Shown piece after piece: positions 17,245 through 25,641 of a stretch of DNA of 64,000 nt. The stretch covers positions 1-64,000 of the forward strand of contig NZ_JOFX01000021.1 of the NCBI RefSeq assembly GCF_000719345.1, given 5' to 3'. Position numbers and translations under genes: made by a program. Below the pieces are notes generated by a model that did no database searches, was not told where the DNA came from, and saw nothing but the letters and a program-made list of their open reading frames with translations. Each line of letters starts with the position of its first letter. Position 1 is the stretch's first letter. The stretch is from Streptomyces sp. NRRL F-2664. Lineage in GTDB: Bacteria > Actinomycetota > Actinomycetes > Streptomycetales > Streptomycetaceae.

Positions 17245-17448
17245 CACACGAGAAGGGAGGTGGTTCCCGCAATGTACGGAAACCGGACGCGTGAGGTGGC
17301 TGCGGGCTAGGGCCCGTCGTCAGCAACGCACCCAGTGCGGTGCCCGGCGGATGCCAGGCGCCAATCCCAAGCAGTCACCCGACCCGCGGGCTCGCCGGCA
17401 CGTCCGGCCGGCTCCTCTCACTGCAGGAGAGGACCGAGCCCGCGGGTC
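17245..17448 (+). ncRNA. candidate structured small RNA with 12-codon reading frame
   Basis: Predicted transcript from the promoter at 17210-17238. It starts with AGAAGGGAGGTGG and an ATG at 17272 that opens a 12-codon frame (MYGNRTREVAAG, stop at 17308-17310), contains local hairpins (for example 17328-17343) and ends in a perfect 14-bp stem (17381-17394 with 17435-17448) enclosing a second small stem. It could be a small RNA, a leader-type element or a micropeptide mRNA. No Rfam family was recognised. It fills most of the 17038-17467 gap. Confidence 0.4.
17381..17448. terminator. bidirectional hairpin between candidate RNA and pdxH
   Basis: Perfect 14-bp inverted repeat GACCCGCGGGCTCG / CGAGCCCGCGGGTC with an inner TCCTCTC/GAGAGGA hairpin. 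It lies 20 nt beyond the pdxH stop, so it can terminate pdxH as well as the opposite transcript. Confidence 0.6.
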
Positions 17449-17467
17449 GTCTGCTGTCTCGTCGCGG

Positions 17468-18130
17468 CTACGGGCACAGCCTTTCCAGACGCCACTTCCC
17501 GCCGTCCAGGACGTAGTGCAGCCGGTCGTGCAGCCGGTTCTCGTGGCCCTGCCAGAACTCGACCTCGTGCGGCACCACCCGCAGCCCGCCCCACTCCGGC
17601 GGCACCGGGACCTGCTCACCCTCCGGGTAGCGGGCGGCCAGCTCCGCGTAGCGGCGGTCCAGCTCCGCCCGGGAACCGATCACGCTCGACTGCTCGCTCG
17701 CCCAGGCGCCCAGCTGCGAGCCGTGCGGCCGGGAGCGGAAGTACGCCGCCGTCTCGTCGCGGCCGATACGGTCCGCCGTGCCCGTGACGATCACCTGGCG
17801 GGCGATGGGGTGCCAGGGGAAGAGCAGCGCGACGTGCGGGTTCTGCGCGAGCTCCCGGCCCTTGCGGGAGGCGTAGTTCGTGAAGAAGACGAAGCCCCGG
17901 CTGTCGAACTGCTTCAGCAGCACCGTGCGCGAGCTGGGCCGTCCGTCGGGGGTGGCCGTCGAGACGACCATCGCGTTCGGTTCGAAGAGGTGCGAGTCGG
18001 CCGCCTGCTGGAACCACCGGGCGAACTGCTCCATGGGGTCCTCGGCGAGGCTCTCCTCGTGGACGATCTCCGAGCGGTACTGCTTGCGCATCATGGCGGG
18101 GTCAATGTCCTGATCGGTCACGCGAGCCAT
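17468..18130 (-). CDS. pdxH: pyridoxamine/pyridoxine 5'-phosphate oxidase
   Basis: A 220-aa FMN-dependent oxidase that makes pyridoxal 5'-phosphate in the salvage route. Full family length, with an N-terminal arm carrying MRKQY, the central FMN-binding barrel with [15 protein letters not shown] and [13 protein letters not shown], and the C-terminal FWQG-x-NRLHDR signature. Divergent from citrate synthase 2 across 200 nt. Confidence 0.94.
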   Translation of the reverse strand: MARVTDQDIDPAMMRKQYRSEIVHEESLAEDPMEQFARWFQQAADSHLFEPNAMVVSTATPDGRPSSRTVLLKQFDSRGFVFFTNYASRKGRELAQNPHVALLFPWHPIARQVIVTGTADRIGRDETAAYFRSRPHGSQLGAWASEQSSVIGSRAELDRRYAELAARYPEGEQVPVPPEWGGLRVVPHEVEFWQGHENRLHDRLHYVLDGGKWRLERLCP

Positions 18131-18330
18131 CCTGCCGCAGGTGGACCGGCGGCGGTGTGCCGTATGTCACGCTTCCGCAGTCGGGGCGCAGCCGCCAAAA
18201 TCTTGGGGCCGGTCCGAAGGCCCCCGCACGGGTGACCGACGGCCGTGCCGGGCATCAACGGGGATGACCGCGCCGGACCGCGAGTCACGCCGGGAGCCGC
18301 GCGTGTTCGCACTATCTGAGGAGCCGCCTG

Positions 18331-19437
18331 ATGTCCGACTTCGTACCCGGGCTCGAAGGGGTCGTCGCGTTCGAGACGGAGATCGCCGAACCCGACAAGG
18401 AAGGCGGATCGCTCCGCTACCGGGGTGTCGACATCGAAGACCTCGTGGGCCACGTCTCCTTCGGGAACGTCTGGGGCCTGCTGGTCGACGGTGCTTTCAA
18501 CCCCGGCCTGCCGGCCGCCGAGCCCTTCCCCATCCCGGTCCACTCCGGTGACATCCGCGTCGACGTGCAGTCCGCGCTCGCGATGCTCGCCCCCGTGTGG
18601 GGTCTGAAACCGCTGCTGGACATCGACGTGCAGACCGCCCGCGACGACCTCGCGCGCGCGGCCGTGATGGCGCTGTCCTACGTCGCCCAGTCCGCCCGCG
18701 GCCAGGGGCTGCCGATGGTGCCGCAGCGCGAGATCGACAAGGCCGAGTCCGTCGTCGAGCGGTTCATGATCCGCTGGCGCGGTGAGCCGGACCCCAAGCA
18801 CGTCAAGGCCGTCGACGCGTACTGGACCTCCGCCGCCGAGCACGGCATGAACGCCTCCACCTTCACCGCGCGCGTCATCGCCTCCACCGGCGCCGACGTC
18901 GCGGCCGCCCTGTCCGGGGCCGTCGGCGCGATGTCCGGACCGCTGCACGGCGGCGCGCCCTCCCGTGTGCTCGGCATGATCGAGGAGATCGAGCGCACCG
19001 GTGACGCCGTCGCCTACGTGAAGAAGGCCCTCGACAAGGGCGAGCGCCTGATGGGCTTCGGGCACCGCGTCTACCGCGCCGAGGACCCGCGCGCCCGCGT
19101 GCTGCGGCGCACGGCGAAGGAACTCGACGCGCCGCGCTACGAGGTGGCCGCCGCGCTGGAGAAGGCCGCCCTGGAGGAGCTGCACGCGCGCCGCCCCGAC
19201 CGGGTGCTCGCCACCAACGTGGAGTTCTGGGCCGCGATCATGCTGGACTTCGCGGAGGTCCCGGCGCACATGTTCACCTCGATGTTCAGCTGCGCCCGTA
19301 CCGCCGGCTGGTCGGCGCACATCCTGGAGCAGAAGCGCACGGGCCGCCTGGTGCGCCCGTCGGCCCGCTACACCGGTCCGGGCCGGCGCAACCCGCAGGA
19401 GATCGAGGGCTACGCGGACATCGCCGCCACTGCCTGA
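18331..19437 (+). CDS. citrate synthase 2 (short type I-like)
   Basis: A 368-aa citrate synthase-family enzyme, much shorter than the main type II enzyme. Conserved histidines H171 (HGMNAST), H206 (GPLHGG) and H245 (GFGHRVY) are present. The usual catalytic Asp in NVDF is replaced by Glu298 (NVEFW), so citrate synthase activity is likely but not certain; a methylcitrate or other acyl-CoA role is possible. GAGG precedes the ATG. It is convergent with the acyl-CoA cluster. Confidence 0.85.
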   Translation: MSDFVPGLEGVVAFETEIAEPDKEGGSLRYRGVDIEDLVGHVSFGNVWGLLVDGAFNPGLPAAEPFPIPVHSGDIRVDVQSALAMLAPVWGLKPLLDIDVQTARDDLARAAVMALSYVAQSARGQGLPMVPQREIDKAESVVERFMIRWRGEPDPKHVKAVDAYWTSAAEHGMNASTFTARVIASTGADVAAALSGAVGAMSGPLHGGAPSRVLGMIEEIERTGDAVAYVKKALDKGERLMGFGHRVYRAEDPRARVLRRTAKELDAPRYEVAAALEKAALEELHARRPDRVLATNVEFWAAIMLDFAEVPAHMFTSMFSCARTAGWSAHILEQKRTGRLVRPSARYTGPGRRNPQEIEGYADIAATA

Positions 19438-19445
19438 CCCGTGGG

Positions 19446-19491
19446 ACGCCGAGGGCGCCGCACCCCTTCCGGGGTGCGGCGCCCTCGGCGT
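19446..19491. terminator. perfect 21-bp hairpin shared by citrate synthase 2 and the acyl-CoA operon
   Basis: Stem 19446-19466 pairs fully with 19471-19491 around a TTCC tetraloop, 8 nt after one stop codon and 1 nt before the other. Strong bidirectional terminator. Confidence 0.85.
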
Positions 19492-19492
19492 G

Positions 19493-20101
19493 TCAGGCCA
19501 GCGCCGTGTCGAGGATGCGCGACCACTGGGCCACGACCCGGGCCCGGCGGGCCGCGTCGTCGGTCAGGACGTTGGCCAGGCCCAGCCCGCGGGCCATGTC
19601 GAGGAGGCCCTGCACGGTCTCCCGTACGCCCGGCACGGACTCGTCGGCGCCCAGCAGTTCGACGGCGATGCGGTGGGTCTCGCGGCCGACCCGCGCCTCC
19701 AGCTCGGTGACCCGCGGGCGCAGCTGCTCCTCGTTGGAGGCGGCGACCCACAACTGGAGCGCGGCCCGGAACAGGGCGCCGGTGTACAGGTCGACCAGTG
19801 CCTCCACGACGGCCGGGCGGGCGGCGGGGCCGGCGTGGAAGAGGTCGCGCAGTGCGGTGGAGCGTTCCTCGGCGACGTACTCGACGGCGGCGGTGAACAG
19901 GTCCTCGCGGGTGGGGAAGTGGTGCTGGGCGGCTCCGCGCGAGACGCCGGCGCGTTCGGCGACGACGGAGACGGTGGAGCCGGCCCAGCCGTGCTCCGCC
20001 AGGCAGGACACGGCTGCTTCCAGGAGGTGTCGGCGGGTGACGCGGCTGCGGGCCTGCTTGGGGCCGGTCGCGCCGGCCGGGGTGCCCGTCACCGTGCCCA
20101 C
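19493..20101 (-). CDS. TetR-family regulator
   Basis: A 202-aa protein with an N-terminal HTH (about 19-66, AGVSRGAAQHHFPTREDLF) and an all-helical ligand domain. It is the last gene of the acyl-CoA cluster, its GTG start overlapping the enoyl-CoA hydratase stop by 13 nt. By position it probably represses the cluster and responds to an acyl-CoA intermediate; the palindrome at 28388-28399 is a candidate site. Confidence 0.85.
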   Translation of the reverse strand: MGTVTGTPAGATGPKQARSRVTRRHLLEAAVSCLAEHGWAGSTVSVVAERAGVSRGAAQHHFPTREDLFTAAVEYVAEERSTALRDLFHAGPAARPAVVEALVDLYTGALFRAALQLWVAASNEEQLRPRVTELEARVGRETHRIAVELLGADESVPGVRETVQGLLDMARGLGLANVLTDDAARRARVVAQWSRILDTALA

Positions 20102-20826
20102 GACGGGTCCCGGCGCTCGAAGCGGGCGGTGATGCCCTCGCGGGCCTCGGCGGAGGCGAAGTGGTGCGCGGACAGCTCGGTGAGGGCCACACCGTCCCGT
20201 GCGAGGGCCGCGCGCACGGGTGCGGTGAGCAGGCGCCTGGTCGCGGCGAGCGCCTCGGGGCCGGCCTTGCGCAGGCCCGCCAGGACGGGCTTCAGCGTCT
20301 CGTCGACGTCCTCCCCGTGGAGGGTGAGCAGACCGATCCGGGTGGCCTCGGCGGCGTCGAACACCTCGGCGGTCAGGCAGTACCGGGAGGCGGCGCGCGG
20401 ATCCAGGCGGGGCAGCAGCGGCGCGGAGATGACGGCGGGGACCACGCCGAGGTGGGTCTCCGTGAAGGCGTACGAGGACTGCGGCCCGGCCGCGGCGATG
20501 TCGCAGACGCCGAGCAGGCCGAGGCCGCCGGCCCGGACGTGGCCGGTGACGCGGGCGACGACGGGCTTGGGCAGGTCGGCGATCTCGCGCAGCAGGGCCA
20601 CGAAGTCGGCCGGGTCGAAGGGGGACGTGAGGTCGGCCCCGGAGCAGAACGTGCCGGTGGTGTGGGTGAGGACGACGGCGCGCACGGCCGGGTCCGCCCC
20701 GGCCGCGGCGAAGGCGGCGCGGAGCTCGGCGACGAGCTCCGCGGAGAGCGCGTTGCGGTTGGCCGGGGAGTCGAGGGTCAGGGTGGTGACTCCGGCCGCC
20801 GTGGTGGCGTGGACGGGTGTGGCCAT
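20089..20826 (-). CDS. enoyl-CoA hydratase family protein
   Basis: A 245-aa crotonase-fold enzyme. Oxyanion-hole segments GTFCSGADL and RAGGLGLLGVCD are visible; THLGVVPAVIS follows the usual active-site order. It should hydrate the enoyl-CoA made by the adjacent dehydrogenase or its carboxylated product. A 140-nt gap with an 8-bp hairpin (20918-20941) separates it from the dehydrogenase gene, the only real break in the cluster. Confidence 0.87.
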   Translation of the reverse strand: MATPVHATTAAGVTTLTLDSPANRNALSAELVAELRAAFAAAGADPAVRAVVLTHTTGTFCSGADLTSPFDPADFVALLREIADLPKPVVARVTGHVRAGGLGLLGVCDIAAAGPQSSYAFTETHLGVVPAVISAPLLPRLDPRAASRYCLTAEVFDAAEATRIGLLTLHGEDVDETLKPVLAGLRKAGPEALAATRRLLTAPVRAALARDGVALTELSAHHFASAEAREGITARFERRDPSWAR

Positions 20827-20966
20827 GGCTCCTCCGGAGCGGTCGGCGGGGTGTGGGGGCTCCTCCGGGTGGAGGTTATGCGGTGTCCCCCGCGGGGGGC
20901 TCGGCGGTGTCCGGGCCGGGTCCCCGCCGGGCCGGGGACCCCCCGCCGTGCCCTCTCCGGACGGGG

Positions 20967-22127
20967 TCAGTAGGACTTGGGGAGGCCCAGGGTCTGGTGG
21001 GAGACGAAGTTCAGGATCATCTCGCGGCTCACGGGGGCGATGCGGGCCACGCGGGAGGCCGTGATGAGCGAGGCGAGGCCGTACTCGCGGGTGAGGCCGT
21101 TGCCGCCGAGGGTGTGGACCGACTGGTCCACCGCTCGGACGCACGCCTCGCCCGCCGCGTACTTCGCCATGTTGGCGGCCTCGCCCGCGCCCATGTCGTC
21201 GCCCGCGTCGTACAGCCGGGCCGCCTTCGCCATCATCAGACGGGCCAGCTCCAGTTCGATGTGGGCCTGGGCGAGCGGGTGGGCCACGGCCTGGTGGCTG
21301 CCGATGGGCTCCCTCCACACCTGCCGGGTCTTCGCGTACTCGACGGCGCGGCCCACCGCATGGCGGCCCATGCCGATGGCGAAGGCGGCGGTCATGATGC
21401 GTTCGGGGTTGAGGCCGGCGAAGAGCTGGAGCAGGCCCGCGTCCTCGTCCCCGACCAGTGCGGAGGCCGGCAGGCGCACGTCGTCGAGGGTGAGTTCGAA
21501 CTGCTTCTCCGCCGCCTGCAGTTCCATGTCGATGACGGAGCGGCCGAAGCCCGGGGCGTCGCGCGGGACGATGAACAGGCACGGCTTGAGGCGGCCGGTC
21601 CGGGCGTCCTCGGTGCGGCCGACGATGAGGGTGGCGTCGGCGATGTCGACGCCGGAGATGAAGACCTTGCGGCCGGTGAGGATCCAGTCGTCGCCGTCGC
21701 GGCGGGCCGTGGTGGTGATGCGGTGGGAGTTGGATCCGGCATCGGGTTCGGTGATGCCGAAGGCCATGGTGCGGGTGCCGTCGGCGAGGCCGGGGAGCCA
21801 GGTCCGCTTCTGCTCGTCGGTACCGAAGCGGGCGATGACCGTGCCGCAGATGGCGGGTGAGACGACCATCATGAGCAGGGGGCAGCCGGCAGCGCCCAGT
21901 TCTTCGAGGACGATGGCCAGTTCGCTGATGCCGCCGCCTCCGCCTCCGTACTCCTCGGGGAGGTTCACGCCGAGGTAGCCGAGCTTTGCGGCGTCGGCCC
22001 ACAGTGCGTCGGGGTGGCCGCCCTCGCGGGCGACGCGGGCGAGGTAGTCGCGGCCGTAGCGCTGCCCGAGGGCGGCGACGGCGCTGCGCAGGGCCTGGTG
22101 TTCGGTCGATTCGACGGTGGAGCTCAT
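20967..22127 (-). CDS. acyl-CoA dehydrogenase
   Basis: A 386-aa FAD enzyme with the family signatures TEPDAGSNSH (substrate/FAD region) and VHTLGGNGLTREYGL (C-terminal domain). It introduces the alpha-beta double bond into an acyl-CoA. The ATG overlaps the TGA of the biotin-carboxylase gene (4 nt). Confidence 0.9.
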   Translation of the reverse strand: MSSTVESTEHQALRSAVAALGQRYGRDYLARVAREGGHPDALWADAAKLGYLGVNLPEEYGGGGGGISELAIVLEELGAAGCPLLMMVVSPAICGTVIARFGTDEQKRTWLPGLADGTRTMAFGITEPDAGSNSHRITTTARRDGDDWILTGRKVFISGVDIADATLIVGRTEDARTGRLKPCLFIVPRDAPGFGRSVIDMELQAAEKQFELTLDDVRLPASALVGDEDAGLLQLFAGLNPERIMTAAFAIGMGRHAVGRAVEYAKTRQVWREPIGSHQAVAHPLAQAHIELELARLMMAKAARLYDAGDDMGAGEAANMAKYAAGEACVRAVDQSVHTLGGNGLTREYGLASLITASRVARIAPVSREMILNFVSHQTLGLPKSY

Positions 22128-24034
22128 GGCTGCGGTTCCTCCTGGACTACGGCGAGCAGGGCGCCGAACTCGACCTGTTGGCCGGTGGCGGCGTGGAGCG
22201 CGGTGAGCGTGCCGGAGGCCGGAGCGAGGATGCGGTGCTCCATCTTCATGGCCTCCAGCCAGAGCAGGGGCTGCCCGGCGGTCACGGGGCTGCCGGGGGC
22301 GAGGCCCTCGGCGACGCGGACGACGGTGCCGGGCATGGGCGCGAGCAGGGAGCCCGGTTCGGTGCGGTCCTGGGGGTCGGGGAACCGGGGGACGGGGGTG
22401 AGGGTGTGCGCTCCGAGGGGGGAGTCGACGTACACCTCGGTGTTGTTCGAATTTCGTTTCACGTGGAACACCCGTCGGATGCCGTCGACTTCCAGGGTGA
22501 CGAGGTGTCGTTCGGCGGCCAGGACGCGCACGCCCGGGTGGTCGACGGGGTGGTACTGGACCTCGTACTCCGTGCCGGCGCTGGTGAAGCGGCGGGTCTG
22601 CGGCTGGGAGCGGAGGTTGCGCCAGGCGCCGAGGCGGGCGGCGAGGGAGGCGTCCGGTCCGGGGGCGGCCTCGGCGAGGGCGGCGGCCAGGGCGGCGGTG
22701 CCGGCGTCGGGGACGGCCTGCGTGAGGGTGGCGAGGTGGCGGTCGTAGAAGCCGGTGTCGAGCTGTCCGGCGGTGAACTCCGGATGGCGCAGGGAGCCCA
22801 CGAGGAGGTCGCGGTTGGTGGTGAGCCCGTGGATGCGGGCCCCGGCCAGGGCGCGGGCGAGAGCGCGTACGGCTTCGGCGCGGGTGGGGGCGTGGGCGAC
22901 GACCTTGGCGAGCATGGGGTCGTAGTGGATGCCGACGGTGTCCCCGTCGGTGAAGCCGGTGTCGACGCGCACCGGGCCCGGGATGTCCAGGGTGTGCAGG
23001 ACCCCGGTCTGGGGGCGCCAGTCCTGGGCGGGGTCCTCGGCGTACAGGCGGGCCTCGACGGCGTGGCCGGTCGGCTCCGGCGGCGACGCGGGCAGGGCCG
23101 CGCCCTCGGCGACGCGCAGTTGCAGGGCGACGAGGTCGAGGCCGAAGACGGATTCGGTGACGGGGTGTTCGACCTGGAGGCGGGTGTTCATTTCCAGGAA
23201 GTACGGACGTCCGTCGGCGGTGACGAGGAACTCGACGGTGCCGGCTCCCCGGTAGGAGACGGCCCGGGCGGCGGCGACGGCCGCGCTGTGGAGGCTTGCG
23301 CGGAGGGCGTCCGGCAGGCCGGGGGCGGGGGCCTCCTCGATGACCTTCTGGTGGCGGCGCTGGAGTGAGCAGTCGCGGGTGCCGAGGGCCCAGACGGTGC
23401 CGTGGGCGTCGGCGAGGATCTGCACCTCGACGTGGCGGCCCCGCTCCACGTACGGCTCGGCGAAGACCTCGCCGTCGCCGAACGCGGAGGCCGCTTCGGC
23501 GGACGCGGCGTGCAGGGCCTCCTTGAGGGCGTCCAGGTCACGGACGACGCGCATGCCGCGGCCGCCCCCGCCGGCGGCCGCCTTCAGCAGGAGCGGCAGG
23601 TCGGCGGAGGTCGCGGCGGCCGGGTCGACGGGGCTCAGGAGCGGGACTCCGGCGGCGCGCATCAGCTCCTTGGCGCGTGTTTTGGAGGCCATGGCCTCAA
23701 TGGCCTCGGGCGGCGGGCCGACCCAGGTCAGGCCGGCGTCCTGGACCTGGCGGGCGAAGTCGGCGTTCTCGGAGAGGAAGCCGTAGCCGGGGTGGACGGC
23801 GTCGGCCCCGGCGGCCAGCGCGGCCTTGATGACGAGGTCGCCGCGCAGGTAGGTGTCGGCGGGGGCGGCGCCCGGCAGCCGTACGGCCGCGTCCGCGCTA
23901 CGGACGTGCAGGGCGTCGGCGTCCGGGTCGGAGTGGACGGCGACGGTGGCCAGGCCGAGGTCGCGGGCCGTGCGGAAGATCCGTACGGCGATCTCGCCCC
24001 GGTTGGCGACGAGGAGGGAGGTCAGGTTCGTCAT
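22124..24034 (-). CDS. acyl-CoA carboxylase alpha subunit (biotin carboxylase + biotin carboxyl carrier)
   Basis: A 636-aa protein: biotin carboxylase domain (1-450; ATP-grasp loop GGGGRGM, EMNTRLQVEHPVTE) and C-terminal biotinyl domain with EAMKM (biotinylated K597). Together with the adjacent carboxyltransferase it would carboxylate an enoyl-CoA (3-methylcrotonyl- or geranyl-CoA type). A Leu/Asn stretch VFHVKRNSNN is encoded by unusually AT-rich DNA that includes a parS-like palindrome. ATGA overlap with the dehydrogenase gene; 8 nt after the carboxyltransferase stop. Confidence 0.92.
   Translation of the reverse strand: MTNLTSLLVANRGEIAVRIFRTARDLGLATVAVHSDPDADALHVRSADAAVRLPGAAPADTYLRGDLVIKAALAAGADAVHPGYGFLSENADFARQVQDAGLTWVGPPPEAIEAMASKTRAKELMRAAGVPLLSPVDPAAATSADLPLLLKAAAGGGGRGMRVVRDLDALKEALHAASAEAASAFGDGEVFAEPYVERGRHVEVQILADAHGTVWALGTRDCSLQRRHQKVIEEAPAPGLPDALRASLHSAAVAAARAVSYRGAGTVEFLVTADGRPYFLEMNTRLQVEHPVTESVFGLDLVALQLRVAEGAALPASPPEPTGHAVEARLYAEDPAQDWRPQTGVLHTLDIPGPVRVDTGFTDGDTVGIHYDPMLAKVVAHAPTRAEAVRALARALAGARIHGLTTNRDLLVGSLRHPEFTAGQLDTGFYDRHLATLTQAVPDAGTAALAAALAEAAPGPDASLAARLGAWRNLRSQPQTRRFTSAGTEYEVQYHPVDHPGVRVLAAERHLVTLEVDGIRRVFHVKRNSNNTEVYVDSPLGAHTLTPVPRFPDPQDRTEPGSLLAPMPGTVVRVAEGLAPGSPVTAGQPLLWLEAMKMEHRILAPASGTLTALHAATGQQVEFGALLAVVQEEPQP
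22456..22469. other. parS-like ParB-binding site inside the carboxylase gene
   Basis: GTTTCACGTGGAAC, one base from the perfect 14-bp palindrome GTTTCACGTGAAAC that ParB binds in bacteria including streptomycetes. It is read as VFHVKR in the host protein, a signature seen where parS lies within genes. Confidence 0.72.
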
Positions 24035-24042
24035 GTGCGGGC

Positions 24043-25641
24043 TCACATCCGGAAGACGCCGAAGCCGCCGCGGGCGCCCTCGACGGGGGCGTTGTGGACG
24101 GCCGACAGGCACAGGCCGAGGACGGTACGGGTGTCGCGCGGGTCGATGATCCCGTCGTCGTACAGCCGCCCGGACAGGAACATGGGGAGGGACTCGGACT
24201 CGATCTGCGCCTCGACGAAGGCCCGCATCCCGGCGTCCTGTTCCTCGTCGTACGGAAGTCCCTTGGCTGCGGCGGACTGCCGGGACACGATGGAGAGGAC
24301 CCCGGCGAGCTGCTGGGGGCCCATCACGGCTGACTTGGCGCTGGGCCAGGCGAAGAGGAAGCGGGGCTCGTAGGCGCGGCCGCACATGCCGTAGTGGCCG
24401 GCGCCGTAGCTGGCGCCGATGAGCACGGACAGGTGCGGGACGCGGGAGTTGGAGACGGCGTTGATCATCATCGAGCCGTGTTTGACGATGCCGCCCTGCT
24501 CGTACTCCTTGCCGACCATGTAGCCGGTGGTGTTGTGGAGGAAGAGGAGGGGGATGTCGCGCTGGTTGGCGAGCTGGATGAACTGCGCGGCCTTCTGGGA
24601 CTCGGCGCTGAACAGCACGCCCTGGGCGTTGGCGAGGATGCCTACCGGGTAGCCGTGGAGGGTGGCCCAGCCGGTGACGAGGCTGGTGCCGTAGAGCGGC
24701 TTGAACTCGTCGAAGTCGGAGGCGTCGACGATGCGGGCGATGACCTCGCGCGGGTCGAAGGGGGTCTTCAGGTCGGGCGGGACGATCCCGAGGAGTTCCT
24801 CGGGATCGTGGAGCGGCTCTTCGGCCTTCGGCGGGTCCTGGTACGGCCTGCGGTGGTTCAGGCGGGCCACGATGCGGCGGGCCTGGTGGAGGGCGTCGTA
24901 CTCGTCGAGTGCGTAGTGGTCGGCGAGTCCGGAGATGCGGGCGTGCATGTCGGCCCCGCCGAGGGACTCGTCGTCGCTCTCTTCGCCGGTGGCCATCTTG
25001 ACCAGGGGCGGGCCGCCGAGGAACACCTTGGAACGGTCTTTGATCATGACGGTGTGGTCGGACATGCCGGGGACGTACGCGCCTCCGGCGGTGGAGTTCC
25101 CGAAGACGACGGCGACGGTCGGGATGCCCTCGGCCGAGAGCCGCGTGAGGTCGCGGAAGATCGCGCCGCCCGGGATGAAGATTTCCTTCTGGGAGGGCAG
25201 GTCGGCGCCGCCCGACTCCACGAGGCTGATGACGGGGAGGCGGTTCTGCCGGGCGATCTCGTTGGCGCGCAGTGCCTTCTTCAGCGTCCAGGGGTTGCTG
25301 GCGCCGCCGCGGACGGTGGGGTCGTTGGCCGTGACCAGGCATGTGACGCCCGCGACGGTGCCGATGCCGGTCACCATGGAGGCGCCGACCGGGTAGTCGC
25401 TGCCCCAGGCGGCGAGCGGGGACAGCTCCAGGAACGGCGTGTCGGGGTCCAGGAGCAACTCGACGCGCTCGCGCGCCAGGAGCTTGCCGCGCTCCTTGTG
25501 CCGGGCCGTGTACTTCTCCCCGCCGCCCTGAAGGGCCTTGGCGTGCTCGGCGCCGAGGGCGTCGAGGCGCTCCAGTGCGGCGGTACGGGCGCTGGTGTAC
25601 TCGGGGGCGCGGGGATCGACGGTGGTGCGCAGGCGGGTCAT
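24043..25641 (-). CDS. acyl-CoA carboxylase carboxyltransferase (beta) subunit
   Basis: A 532-aa carboxyltransferase of the MccB/GnyB/AtuC type with two crotonase-like halves. Glycine-rich oxyanion segments GNSTAGGAYVPGMSD (N-half) and GASYGAGHYGMCGR (C-half) are present, the second typical of methylcrotonyl/geranyl-CoA enzymes. ATGA overlap with the AtuA-like gene upstream. Confidence 0.92.
   Translation of the reverse strand: MTRLRTTVDPRAPEYTSARTAALERLDALGAEHAKALQGGGEKYTARHKERGKLLARERVELLLDPDTPFLELSPLAAWGSDYPVGASMVTGIGTVAGVTCLVTANDPTVRGGASNPWTLKKALRANEIARQNRLPVISLVESGGADLPSQKEIFIPGGAIFRDLTRLSAEGIPTVAVVFGNSTAGGAYVPGMSDHTVMIKDRSKVFLGGPPLVKMATGEESDDESLGGADMHARISGLADHYALDEYDALHQARRIVARLNHRRPYQDPPKAEEPLHDPEELLGIVPPDLKTPFDPREVIARIVDASDFDEFKPLYGTSLVTGWATLHGYPVGILANAQGVLFSAESQKAAQFIQLANQRDIPLLFLHNTTGYMVGKEYEQGGIVKHGSMMINAVSNSRVPHLSVLIGASYGAGHYGMCGRAYEPRFLFAWPSAKSAVMGPQQLAGVLSIVSRQSAAAKGLPYDEEQDAGMRAFVEAQIESESLPMFLSGRLYDDGIIDPRDTRTVLGLCLSAVHNAPVEGARGGFGVFRM

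Noticed and set aside
17272..17310. Calling the 12-codon frame a gene in its own right
   Set aside because: Too short to judge without conservation or profiling; kept only as part of the RNA candidate.
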